Source: Xestospongia muta (taxonomy: Eukaryota; Porifera; Demospongiae; Haplosclerida; Petrosiidae). Taken from it: a DNA stretch of 64,000 bases. The stretch lies in NCBI GenBank assembly GCA_963693285.1, contig OY848918.1:18418047-18482046 (forward strand). The letters run 5' to 3'. Below, piece by piece: positions 47,955-60,505 of this stretch; positions within the stretch are counted from its first letter, which is position 1; each line of letters starts with the position of its first letter. A program made the translations under genes and the position numbers. The notes beneath the pieces were generated by a model that saw nothing but the letters and a program-made list of their open reading frames with translations, made no database searches and was not told where the DNA came from.

Positions 47955-49240
47955 GTGACAATGTATAGTATTATCTTAAATATATACAGTGAATGCAAAC
48001 CTATAATATATACAATTTAACATCAGTATACTGTATAGCAGGAAATTTCACATGGTGCAAATCTTTATATATTTCAAAAGCTTATTAGGAAGTGTACAAA
48101 TTAAAAGCTGCAATTTTTATCTTGTGACAATGCTAGTTGTAATCATTTACAATAGTGCTCTGTCAATACTTTAATTTTTAACGCTTTACATATCTAACGA
48201 AAAGTTGCAGTATCAAAATTACCACTATCAGATTCTATATTACTAAAACATGCTTGAATACTTGTCTTTTCTGTTCACATTTATTTTAATTACCAAAATA
48301 TTTTTTGGTTGTGAAATATTTTTGTTTCACCCTAGATAAACAAAATATTTCCGAATAAAAATTTCTATTTATTGAAGTTTTTTATGTAACAAAAAATTGG
48401 AATGACGAATATTTAGAATAACTTGTACATAAATACCACATGTTTGTCTGTTGAAGACATTGAGATATCACAGTTGAGTATTTGAAATTATTTCAAGAAC
48501 TATGACGACCATCCCTGATAGCCTTATAGACATGGTATCCCCTTATGCAACAGGGCACTTCACTTCTTTCTCCATTACTTGAACCATTACAACATGTGGT
48601 GTCACCTTTATGTAAAAACTTCTCTTTAGCAAAATTTTCATTTACTTAGAGTAGGAGATAAATTTACTAACATGAAATTTTTTAAACAAATATTTTGATA
48701 ATGAAATAAAAGCTAATTATGGTATATTATACTGCAAGAAATAGACATGATGCACCACTTGTTGATGAATTTAACATCATATTTATAATTCTATGTAAAA
48801 TGTTAAGATGTCAGTGATATGTATAATAAAAATGGTGTTGTACAATATTGGGAGGTGGAACTAAAATATATTCATGTGTTATTGTAACTCAATATTTCAT
48901 TATCTACTGATATTCATATATTGTGTACAATTTGTGGGTGGAACTGAGATAGTATTCATAGACTATTGGAACTAACACTTACATGTATACTGTAGTATAG
49001 TAGGAATTAATTAAAAGAAAAATCTTATTTGGTTATTTGGAAAGATTTTATTAACTTTAAGAAATTATATTTCAAATGCTATTAATAAATATTGTTAGAC
49101 TCACTTTATCTTAACTACTAAACAGTTTAGATGTAATTAAATGACCCAATCTATCATCTAACAGAAGTTTGTACTGTCTATAATAGAATGTCCAAATGAT
49201 TTGCTGAAGCATGCCAGCTAGGTAAAGAGTGTAATCTTAT
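47955..49240. other. No gene recognised
   Basis: AT-rich intergenic sequence upstream of the CT-rich repeat block. Confidence 0.4.
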
Positions 49241-49244
49241 AATC

Positions 49245-49313
49245 GTTTGTGTTATTCTATCCACGACTTTGTATTCTCTTTCTCTCTCTCTCTCACACAC
49301 TCTCTCTCACACA

Positions 49314-49371
<58 letters not shown>

Positions 49372-50087
49372 ATCGCTCACATTCATGCTTAGAGTCATCC
49401 TGAACAGATGACATCTATTAGCAGCTGTACTGACAGTATTATAACTTGAGGGTGTGGTTTACAAGAACGACGTTGTCTATTTTTCGTATAAGGTAAAGTC
49501 TGATCATTGTTTTAGTATTATTAATATTATGTGTAGAGGTAATGATTTCATTCTGGTAAAACGTGTGTTATAATTCTTTGGGTCATGAGATTTCTTGTGT
49601 TATTCTGTCCATGACGTTGTATTTTCCCTCTCTCTCTCTCTCTCTCTATCATAGTTTGAGTCATGTTAAACATAGGACATTAATTACGAGCTGGACTGAC
49701 AGTATTATAACTTGTGGGTGTGGTTTACATGGACAAAATTGTTTATTTTCCATATAAGGTAAAGTCTGATCTTTGTTTTAATAGTATAATTATTATATGT
49801 AACAGTGTCATTCTTGTAAATTGTTGAGATTTCTTTTATGTTATTCTATCCATCACTTTGTATTCTCTCTCTCTCTTTCTCACACACACACACACTCATG
49901 CTTAGAGTCATCCTAAACAGATGACATCTATTACCAACTGTACTGACAGTATTATAACTTGTGGTTGTGATTTACAAAGACAACATTGTCTATTTTCCGT
50001 ATAAGGTAAAGTCTGATTGTTGTTTTAGTAGTATTATTATTATATGTTTAGTTAATGATTCCATTCTGGTAAACTGTGTGTTATAAT
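49245..50087 (+). repeat. Three tandem copies of a CT-microsatellite-bearing unit
   Basis: Units start near 49250, 49590 and 49840. Each reads GTTATTCT(A/G)TCCA, TTTGTATTCTC, a (CT)n/(AC)n run, then CTGTACTGACAGTATTATAA and GTATAAGGTAAAGTCTGAT, followed by a spacer. Unit length varies (about 250-340 bases) and the array runs into the assembly gap. Each unit contains an AAG/GTAAAGT donor-like site. A fourth, inverted copy is at 8208-8600. Confidence 0.8.
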
Positions 50088-50287
50088 NNNNNNNNNNNNN
50101 NNNNNNNNNNNNNNNNNNNNNNNNNNNNNNNNNNNNNNNNNNNNNNNNNNNNNNNNNNNNNNNNNNNNNNNNNNNNNNNNNNNNNNNNNNNNNNNNNNNN
50201 NNNNNNNNNNNNNNNNNNNNNNNNNNNNNNNNNNNNNNNNNNNNNNNNNNNNNNNNNNNNNNNNNNNNNNNNNNNNNNNNNNNNNNN
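50088..50287. other. Assembly gap of 200 N
   Basis: Unknown bases, placed at the end of the tandem repeat block and just 5' of the plus-strand ankyrin gene. Any open frame across it is meaningless. Confidence 0.99.
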
Positions 50288-50621
50288 AATGCAGTTACAC
50301 ACTGAAGACAAGAACAGGTTAGTATATTACTTTGATATTCTATTCTACTACTAAAGCGTTGAATATTATTAGTATCCAATGATATCATATAGTGTACAGT
50401 ACATACATAGTGTGAGTGTATATCTATTACATATAGTAGTAGTTAGTAGACAGACAGTATATTCTATCTTACTATAATTAGGTTATAGTTGATTTAGTTA
50501 GTAGAGTTTCCTCATTCCAATGTAGTATATAGTTATTACTATCTATGTAACCTACTTCCTATATTATCTATAGACACCTGACATAAGAACAGTAACCAAC
50601 TAAGAACCTACACTTTTCAAA
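50288..50621 (+). promoter_or_regulatory. Probable 5' UTR region of the plus-strand ankyrin gene
   Basis: A short segment ending AAGAACAG before a GTTAGT donor at about 50318, and an acceptor CTATAG at 50568-50573, suggest a non-coding leader exon spliced to 50574. The leader then runs to the ATG at 50622. No TATA box could be chosen with confidence in this AT-rich DNA. Confidence 0.4.
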
Positions 50622-53600
50622 ATGTCTCAGAGAGATGTAGTAAGTCTATAATCTTTCTATTACTATGTCATTATCCCTATATATCACTGTGATACTAACT
50701 AAACTCACATATCAGTGTTATTGTATAGACAGAATATCTTTCTAAAATATTGTCTTTTAGTTATAAGGGCTGATCTGTATACTCACTATACTACACTACA
50801 TGATACATGTTGTCTTTATAATAGAGCTATCAACTGTACTTGGCAGCTAGAGATGGAAACATTGAAGTAGTCAAATCTACTATTGAACAAGGTGGTGATG
50901 TAAACTATCATAATCCAGACTGGGTAAGTTACTAGCTCTCAATATTTAAGTATATATCTCAACAGTAAAGCCTATTTTTCATATACAGTGTGTTTTTATA
51001 AATAAGTCTAAGATCCAATAATTATCACATCATTACACACTGTATCATCATTATAGTGTGATGTTGGTTGAGGTATAATGTATGGGATGGTCTAAATTTA
51101 ATATCACAAATTCTTGTGTGATTTTAATCAATAGTGTAGGAGTTTGTTTCCTTTTCTGTGTCATCTCCTGATAATAATAAAGTGTTAATATTACTGACAT
51201 GATGTGTACATTTGTTGATCTAATAACAATGTTACTGTATAATTCTAACAGAACCAGTCGATATCTATCATATAACACATCTTTTGAAGACATCATTTAT
51301 ATGAATTTGCTTTCAATGTGGCATTTATAAAATGCATTTTGTGTATTCATTTTAAGATTTTATTCCATGCACACATTTATTCACTCACTGCCTCATATAT
51401 TTACAATCTACCAGAATGCTGATAAAGCTCTGTTTTATGTTTTATACACTCATAAACAGTATAGTCAGCAAAGTCACTAACATAATAGATTTGTTTTGTG
51501 AATTAATTATTTAACAATTGTATTAAATTCAACAAATGAACTGAAAATTTTACTTCTCAGATATTTATTAAAATACTGTATCATAATATTTTATGGTCTA
51601 TATTTAATAATAGAGTGTGTAAAGTGAAGTCATATGTGTTCCATATCATGTTAGGTTCATACCTTAATTAAGTCTACTATTAATTGTATCTACTATTTTA
51701 GTAAATTTATTACTAGAAAAATAATATCAGCCATATTTTAGACATCCATAATTCAATATAGTAAATGTGTTACACTGCAATTTTAAACATTTACATATTA
51801 TTATAGTAGCCACTAAAATTAGCATACACAATAATTGTAGCATTAGAGAGATTGTGATAACATATATGAAATGATGAGTTTGATGAAATGTTCTTCATTT
51901 GCCAAAATGTTTCCCTCCAGCTTTGGAAAGTTTAGTTTGATATTTATATGATTTCTCCCCAAAATTACCTGCTACAGGTGTTGTTTGTTCACAATTTATA
52001 TGATAACAATATTCATAACCTACTAATAATTTTATTAATAATATTATGACAATGAATAAGATTAAATTTGTAATTTTAGTAGTGAGAGTGACCTTTTATA
52101 ATCAGAGATTAAACCAGTATATTGTATATTTTATGATCACTAGCAAAGCATGTAATGTTAACATATTCACAGACTAACTACTGTAGTTTGGGAAAGTTTC
52201 ATTGTAAAAACGTTAAAACATTAGACGATGTATGAAAAAATAAAACACACTAATATTATTACACATTGAAATTTTTACTGTAACTATATATACAATATGT
52301 AATACACTTGTTACATCATGATGTTGACAGTGTTGAAAGTGTAGATAACTAAATTGGCTCCTTTAAGATATCTGTAACCTACAGATGGACTACCAGATTC
52401 AAATGTTTCTCTATTATCCTCCATACAGCCTATTGTGTTTGAAATTTTTACATGAAACTTTTAACGCAAAAATTTCCCAATCTATTGTATATAATTGTAC
52501 AGTAAATGATGTTAGAAGTCTCTTAGTTAGAGTGATATTAGTTGATAAATGATATTATGGACATTGTTTTTTGCATAAACAACCAATAATAAAGATCACA
52601 ACAAAATAAGTAATTTACATAATATAACAATGAATTGAATATTATATCAATATGTCTTAGTAACAACTAAAGAGTCATTAACTATTAGACAGCTAGGTGA
52701 CCATGATATTTCAGTAATCAGAATGTAATGCTATTAGTCCCAAAATTATAGCCACTATTGTCATACAGTTTTTACAGTGACATGTTCTGTCAAGTAATGT
52801 AATTAAATATGTTGTGACAATATTTCCTTTCTTTAAATTATCATTTGTTAATAATAAACATTTTCATCTACTCTTATATAGTTTAATTATACACCACTGA
52901 TTGCTGCATCTCAAAATGGACATACTGAAGTTGTGTCCTTTATTTTACAAAATCATGCCAATCCTAATTCCACTGATAGGGTAAGTGTTCATATATAGTA
53001 ACAATACTGTTGTAATGTATATATGTATACATTGTACATGTACATGTATATGTATACATGTGAACTGTATAAATGTAATATGTCATGTAATAATGTTTGT
53101 ATTTTTGAATGATATTCTAAAATTTAGTGACGTTATTACATCTCTATGAGCAAATAAGATATTTTATATGATGTATTATGTCGTGTGACTTGTACAATAA
53201 TTCTGTACATATACCATATTGGACGATTGGTTCCTAGTCTGTTTTCTTTATTGTCTTTCTTATTGTTAAAATTTAATTAGTGTGTCCTTGTTACTGTTCA
53301 TTGTTACTATGGTGTCAGTTGATGTATATACTTTAGTATATAAGCTCTTCAGTCATATTGTCATTGGTTTTTTGACTATAATATGATTTGTAAGAATTAT
53401 CGTTGTTCTCTTTATATTTATTTGATCCTTTTCATAATACTTCATTGGCGACAAGGCAAAGTCATTACTATGACCACGTTTGGGAGGATTTTTACCTTCA
53501 ATCCTTTTTACATTTACACCCTTGGGAGTAGTATCAATAGCCCTGGTCCTGCATCCATATTGATTATGATGTCCTTTCATTGGCAAGAATGTTTCTGATT

Positions 53601-56600
53601 ATAATAGAAGCCTACTCAAGTGGCTGGATGTTCACATGACAGCTTTATTTACCTTTCTAATAACTTTTGAAATAATATCTTCTTTGATAAAGAGATTGTT
53701 TAGAAAAGAACACATGACATACTTGTACACAGTATACTTGTAGTAATATGTTCTATTATGTTATTTGTAACTCATGTATAGTTGATGTCAACCTTTGTGT
53801 TATTGTATGAGGTTTTATCATCATTAATTCAGACTTGGTTTCACCATATATTTACACATGTATTAGTAGTCTTTTCTAAACATATTAGTTTTGTAGCTCA
53901 TAATATAGTGTTTGTTGAATGTACTACATTGACATGACATGATGTGAGCTACTAATAATAGTCATAAGAGAGAGAATAAACAACATGAACCTCCACTGAT
54001 ATTGACCACATGTTATGATAGTACTTGTTTATGTACAATGTATAGTATACTGTTAGTTATCTAGTATTAACTTTATATTTCTTCTTTTTCAGTTTGGTCG
54101 AACAGCATTACACTGTGCATCTAATGCTGAAATAGCAGAAATACTAATTAAAAATAATGCCAATATACATGCATTAAATGAGGTTAGTGTTTAATATTGT
54201 AATTTAAACTTATTAGTACCTCAATTATGATTATAATTTAGTACAAAGTTAAGTTATGAGGATCTTATAAAACAAGTTACTTGTTTTAGTTTATAATATG
54301 TTTAGTGGTTGATATTGTCAAGTCTTTATATTTCAATGTTTGTGTTTGTCTGTTACATAATATCTACATGAAGACTACAACTCTTGTGTAATGTACATTG
54401 TACAATAAACTACTCTCTTTTACATTGTACTATAATAATTAAGTAAAATAGTAATCACTAACTATAGCAAACATTATAATTATATATCAATCATTGGAAT
54501 TTGGAAAATATATTAAATGTGACCTAATTTGGGAAACACATGTTCCTCTAAATAGTTTCGAGACAAATGGTTTCATACATTCATTTTGTACTGGATATAT
54601 ACCATACTTGGTATCCAGGAAAACAAATCATAAAAATACTTAGTAACCAAATTTGTTAAAAATCATGTACAAAATGGCCGCATAGCAACCACATATACAC
54701 AACAGTTTTTCAAAGTTTTTAGCACAACATGTGTAGTTTTGCCAAATAACATGACAAATGTTATATTAAGTACATGTAAGTCTATCAGTATCAGTACAGT
54801 GGAACATTGGACTTATGAATAATGGAAACCTTACTAATAAAAACAAATAGTGTGGTCTAAAATGAATTCCCATTTAATACACATTACTTGTTGACTCAGG
54901 AAATATGGAAACCTTTTGTATTATATATAATGAATGGTTTTTATGAGTGATAGTAGCAAAGAGTCATCACTTTTAATATCCAGTTTAGTGTTGCCATGAT
55001 ATATAAAAATCTATATCACGTATCATGGATATTTATATCACGATATATCACATGTCATGATAAATTTTGAAATTTTTATATTTGTAATAAATCAACAATT
55101 CTCAAACAAAAAGATTAACTGGTCTGCATGTTGTGGTGTTAAACAGTTTCTTTTTTCAGTAATTACATTACCAGTGGTACTGAACAGGTGTTATGATGGA
55201 ACACATGTAGCGACAAATTAAAAAAAAATTATGCACAAGTCTACTCACAAACCTATTTAAATAGGTGTGTTTTATATCAATAAAAAGTAATTTATATCAT
55301 ATCATATCGTGCCTGTTTATACCGGGATATATCAATATTATCAATTATCGTGGCAGCACTAATTCAGTTAATGAATATATTGATTTCATGTGTTTAATAA
55401 TGGATTAGTGAAATCACAAACTTATAGTCTAATAGATCTTTATATGTATTGATATTATATTATAAATAAATACATTCAACAACTTGTTATCATCATTCTA
55501 ACACTTATAAGCAGAACTTAAAACATTCAGGATTTTAAAGTTATGGTGGAGATTACATTCCAATATATGTACTGTAAGTAATATGAAGTAATTAACATAA
55601 ATTATAAGGAATAGAATACATGAATTTTCACAGAAACAAGCACAGTATACATTTAGATTATACATTCAGAATATAAATAGTCTGTGTTGACAAGTTATGT
55701 GATAAGTATGCTTTTCCAAGTACTGTATATTTCTGTGTGGGTGGAGTCAACAAGTCCTGTTGTACAATGTTAGAATGTTATGTAACTGTTACTCTAGTAA
55801 CACAACCAACCTGTACAGAGTCTATGTTGACAAAGAAATAATATAACAAAGTTTCTATATGTTAAGTAATAGTTTCCAATACTTGGCAGTGTTTTTATAC
55901 TCAGTCTATAAGTATGATGTACCAGTGGTTTGTAATGTATGTTGTACTATCTTCATTGTTGTCATCAGATAATAAAAGCTAACTATGAGAGTCACTAAGT
56001 CATACGTCTAGCCAATGTCATTGTTTGATGGCTGGTACATGTTGTTAATAGAGTCTTCTTACTTCCCTAATCAATAAAGTCTTTATATGATATAATTTCC
56101 TTAATAATTATTGATACTATAATATATCACCAAATACATACTATGAATAATAAATAAACTTACTTAAAACAGAGTAATTAAATGTTGCCAATAACAACCA
56201 GCCAACAAAATAGGGCATTATATAGAATGTAATCTCTGATAATAAGATATGTACTTTATATTGCTATCATGAGAGTATATATTGTTTGTTCATGTTTTCT
56301 ACACAAAAAGTCTTACCACATTAGTCCCAGCTTACTCCTTGATTACCTCAAGAATACAGTTATGGTTTGTAGAGTACATCCTTTTGATTAATAAGTATTA
56401 AAGCTATAAAACTTGTGAAATTTTCATTTATCAACTGTTTTAATTACAAAACATGAAAATATAAATTTATCCACAATATGATCTATCATCAAGTACAAGC
56501 AAGCATGTGTTGTAAAAAATTATTTCTTGTACACATTGTCGACATATTTCTATAAACCAAGCTTTCACTAACATTACGTCATTGTTTTGATAAGTTTATT

Positions 56601-59600
56601 ACTATTATTATCAACAAGAATAAATCAAATAACAAACAAAATTCAACAATCTACAACTTTTTATAATTTTTTATAATATATGTTATACAAGTCATGTAGA
56701 TCACTTGTCCTATAGCCTCATAGTCTATTTGAAGTGCCTTAGCTTGTGCAGACAATTATGATATTACATACTTGAGTATACTTTAACATTTAATTGTCAG
56801 GTTTGTTGCATAAAATTTAAACATGCATTTTTGCTTACATAGTGTTATGTGGAGTAATAGAGAACTAACAATAGAATGAATGTAATGAAATGATGTCAAT
56901 ACTCATATTATTAGATAGTGTAGGTTACTTGATATATATTGATAATAATTAGTCTTCCTTTTCATTTAACACCTGATATTGTGTATACTTAATTCCTATC
57001 ATATTTAGCTATTATACCATTAGCCATTTTAACCAGAAATCTCAGACTTCCACTTTTCTTAATAACAATACCTTCAACCTATTCAGGTCCATATTTACAA
57101 TAGTTACATACCTTCACCAACTGTTAAATAACTATGGTTAGATTATGCGGTCGTGATAAGATTTCTTAGTAGCTTCCTTATTGCTAACTTGATTAAACCC
57201 TTTATTTGAGGAAGGTTCCATACAGAGCCCCACCCAGTTTAATTGTAAAACGGGGAAGCCTCTTTTAGACATCAGAAGCTGTTACAAAAACGTTCGCTAT
57301 TGTTCACATCGAGTACTTTCGAAATGGCGCATATCTCAGTTCTCAATAGAAAGTACACAATGACTATCACCATATATATTTGTGAGTCTAAGGTCCTCTC
57401 ACCACTGGTTAGTTTTGATTGTAAAAGTTGCATTTTCCCTCTGTTTTCATAACTTTCTTTCTGTCAGCCCTCTGAATCATCTGCTTCCAATGTACTAATT
57501 GTTATTTCTGTAGTTGCCTGCTTTCTCTGGAATAATTTTAAAAGTTAGAAGATGTAGGATAAGTTTTTGTGGCAACCATAAATATTGTATGTTCGAATGC
57601 ATAGACCTTTATAATTAAATAATTCAACATTCTTAGTGTGAATTAGCTCTTTATTCAAGTGTTTTCAAAATATTAATCAAATGCTTTCACTCAAGAATCA
57701 TCTGGTATGTCTGGTGTTATAGTATTCCAAGCTATTCATACAAAGTTAAGTACTACAAATGTTATAGTTGCTGTCTTTTGAATCAAGCATCTAATAAAAT
57801 ATGCTTCCACGTAATTTTATATTAGACCAATGTTCTGTGCTTTTTCTCCATAAGCTCTGCACCAAGTGGAAGTTACATACATGAAGAATAGTGCCTAAAA
57901 ATTGTAGCTCAAGAGACTGCAATAAACTAGTGCAAAGTCAGATATAATTTAAATTTGTGCTATTTGTAAATCTCTGTTTATTGCAGCTTATTGAGGTTAG
58001 ACTCTTTGTTCAGTTAGTACATTCTATAGATAGTTTGGGATTAGACATATTCGGATTAGACAATTTGAGTATTAGATTTTTGGGGGGATTAAACATTCTG
58101 TGACACTCCCATACATGTATATATAATAAAAGAGAAAATCAAACAATGACAGCATGCCATGGTAAGCAAAACCTACTTTATATATATTCAAAAGCATTCT
58201 GAAAGTCTAGGACTGTCCCAAACCTATATAAGTTAAATGATTATACCTCTTCCTCTGTACTGATAGTATGACTAGATATTTAGACATTTGCTACATAGTC
58301 TTTTTTAATCAAACCATTGTACTATTTGTTCACAGTATTATTTATCACATATATATTACAACTTATTTTGTATTTTATATTAAGACCAGTATATCATATA
58401 ATGAATTAACACATACAGAAACAAACAAAGTCACAAAACATAAAGAATGTTTATAACAAATTATCAAAATTCTTTGGGTGTCTTTTGTCTCTTAATTAGT
58501 CATATCTATGTCAATGACATTTCAGTAATATTATAAAACAACTAAGTACTGACTGTTGATTGTTTAGATTAATCTGTTATACTAACAAACTTACAATTAA
58601 TAAACTTTAATTGGATGGATTATGCTTTGAGTACAGATCATTATTAAGTGATCACAAAGGCTCTAAGCGTTGTGAAAATCTTTCTTTCTTGTCAAAGAGT
58701 ATATGACAAAACAACTAAATTGTGGTTTAATTGTTCATATTTACATGAGCTTACAGTATAGATCACAAGACTGGATCATGTCATGTCATATAGTCTCATA
58801 GTGTGTTTGAAGTGCCTTAGCTTGTACAGAGACATCACATATTACACAATTGACTATGTTATGGCTACGAATGTAAAACATGCCTCAAACACAAATTCTT
58901 AATACAGAACATTGTTAATTATGCATTAAATCATCAAGAAGAATGCATTTATTTTATTGAAATTATTAATAAATTATGTTAAAAAGTAGGGCCATTATAT
59001 TTCTCTTTATAACAACTACCTTACAATGTCTTGACATGTTTGTTTGGCTTCTCAACAATTCTTTTTATTTTAATTACATCTACGGAACCCTCCCCTCTAT
59101 TCCAAATGCAGAACATATACAATTCAATCTTTCTTTTGCTATTAAAACTCTTATTAATCAAATAGGAAAAGTGTATCACTTTGGGTACCATTTGGTAATT
59201 GCTATTATTTATTTGACATTGTGGACTTCTTACTTCCCTAATCAATAAAGTCTTTATATGATATAATTTCCTTAATAATTGTTGATACCATATATCAGCA
59301 AATACATACTGTGAATAATAAATAAACCTACTTAAAACTGACTGAGAAATTAAATGTTGCCAATAACAACCAGCCAACAAAATAGGGCATTATATAGAAT
59401 GTGATCTCTGATAATAAGATATGTACTTTATATTGCTATCATGAGAGTATATATTATTTCTTCATGTTTCACTTCAATTTTAATTTATCTACTGTTCTAA
59501 TACAAAACATGAAAATATGAATTTATCCACAATATGATCTATCATCATGTACAAGCAAGCACCTGTTGTAAAAAATTATTTCTTGTACACAATGTGGACA

Positions 59601-60505
59601 TTTTTCTATAAATCAAGCTTCCACTAACATAACATTGTTTTAATAAATTTATTACTATTATTATCAACAAGAATAAATCGAATAACAAACAAAATTCAAC
59701 AATCTACAACTTTTTATAATTTTTAATAATATATGTTATGCAAGTCATGTAGATCACTTGTCCTATAGCCTCATAGTCTATTTGAAATGTCTTAGCTTGT
59801 GCAGACAAGTATGATATTACATACTTGAGTATACTTTAACATTTAATTATCAGGTTTGTTGGATAAAACTTAAACATGCATTTTTGCTTACATAGTGTTA
59901 TGTGGAGTAAAAGAGAACTAACAATAGAATGAATGTAACAAAATGTCAACAATGATATTATTAAATAGTGTAGGTTACCTGATATATATTGATAATAATT
60001 AGTCTTCCTTTTCATTTAACACCTGATATTGTGTATACTTAATTCCTATCATATTTAGCTACTATACAGCTATTGTATTATACTAGTTATAACTTGTTAA
60101 TAATCTAAATTTTATAGAGCATGTACTTAGCAAATCACTTACTGTCATATATTGTATTATGAGACTGTATTGTAAATCTATAGGTAAAAGATATGTGACA
60201 TAATATGACAAACATTTTAATTTCCAAACATATCATAGCTAGTTATCATGAATACTACTGCTGACATCACATAAATTATCAACCTCTCTATACACATTAG
60301 TTTATAAACATTGAATTATTTTACCTACCCTTTATAATGTACCATTAGTTGTAGATATATATTATAAAGTGAATTGATCATAAATACTGATATCTACTTT
60401 ATGTAGGACAATGATATTCCCCTTCATTGGGCTGCTGCCAATGACTGCAATGATGTAGCTGATGTGCTAATAAAGTCTGGTGCATCACTGGATGCCATTA
60501 ACAAA
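50622..60505 (+). CDS. Ankyrin-repeat gene, 5' part (paralogue of the minus-strand ROCO gene)
   Basis: Five phase-0 exons join without stops: 50622-50639 (MSQRDV), 50825-50923, 52882-52980, 54093-54182 and 60407-60505, giving 339 coding bases (113 residues). Each coding exon after the first is one ankyrin repeat (33, 33, 30 and 33 residues). All donors are GTAAGT or GTTAGT. The gene mirrors the minus-strand gene in start exon, exon sizes, phases and intron sequence, so by homology it should continue past the window into further repeats and perhaps Roc-COR-Death. That continuation is not seen here. Intron 4 (54183-60406) is long because of internal duplication and a MITE. Role unknown; ankyrin repeats bind partner proteins. 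Confidence 0.8.
50825..50923 (+). CDS. Plus gene exon 2: ankyrin repeat
   Basis: Acceptor TAATAG, donor GTAAGT. It reads SYQLYLAARDGNIEVVKS then TIEQGGDVNYHNPDW. It is the sister of 40884-40982 on the other strand; the TIEQGxDVNYH half is nearly unchanged. Confidence 0.87.
52882..52980 (+). CDS. Plus gene exon 3: ankyrin repeat without a minus-strand sister
   Basis: Acceptor TATATAG, donor GTAAGT, phase 0. It reads FNYTPLIAASQNGHTEVVS then FILQNHANPNSTDR. I found no counterpart in the corresponding intron of the minus gene. Confidence 0.87.
53560..53650 (+). mobile_element. Gypsy integrase scrap in intron 3
   Basis: Same short integrase start as at 21520-21605 (CIHIDY, then GWMFT in a shifted frame), in mirrored orientation. 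This shows the retrotransposon scrap predates the inverted duplication. Confidence 0.55.
54093..54182 (+). CDS. Plus gene exon 4: 30-residue ankyrin repeat
   Basis: Acceptor TTTTTCAG, donor GTTAGT, phase 0. It reads FGRTALHCASNAEIAEILIK then NNANIHALNE. It has the same three-residue deletion as exons 3, 4 and 6 of the minus gene. Confidence 0.87.
54986..55361. mobile_element. hAT-like MITE in intron 4
   Basis: Ends TAGTGTTGCCATGATA and inverted TAGTGCTGCCACGATA. The 8-base flanks ATCCAGTT (54978-54985) and ATTCAGTT (55362-55369) differ at one base. 376 bases, no coding capacity. The mirrored intron of the minus gene near 29000 runs through this point without the insert. Confidence 0.8.
55370..60406. 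repeat. Intron 4 with internal duplicated segments
   Basis: About 56057-57017 and 59227-60067 are copies of one segment (shared start CTTACTTCCCTAATCAATAAAG, offset about 3,170 bases). Both match the minus-gene introns at 19-20 kb and 27.5-28.4 kb in inverted orientation. The sequence between (57018-59226) is not shared and holds no recognised gene or element edge. Confidence 0.65.
60407..60505 (+). CDS. Plus gene exon 5: ankyrin repeat
   Basis: Acceptor TATGTAG, donor GTAAGT, phase 0. It reads DNDIPLHWAAANDCNDVAD then VLIKSGASLDAINK. It is the sister of 26902-27000. It is the last exon of this gene visible in the window. Confidence 0.87.

Noticed and set aside
49277..49368. CT/AC repeat run considered as a CRISPR-like or regulatory array
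   Set aside because: Simple microsatellites without spacers; eukaryotic context.
50076..50388. ORFs running through the N gap
   Set aside because: Unknown bases cannot support a reading frame.
59021..59380. 119-codon minus-strand ORF
   Set aside because: It overlaps the duplicated intron segment that starts at 59227 and has no similarity to any domain I know or to the neighbouring genes.
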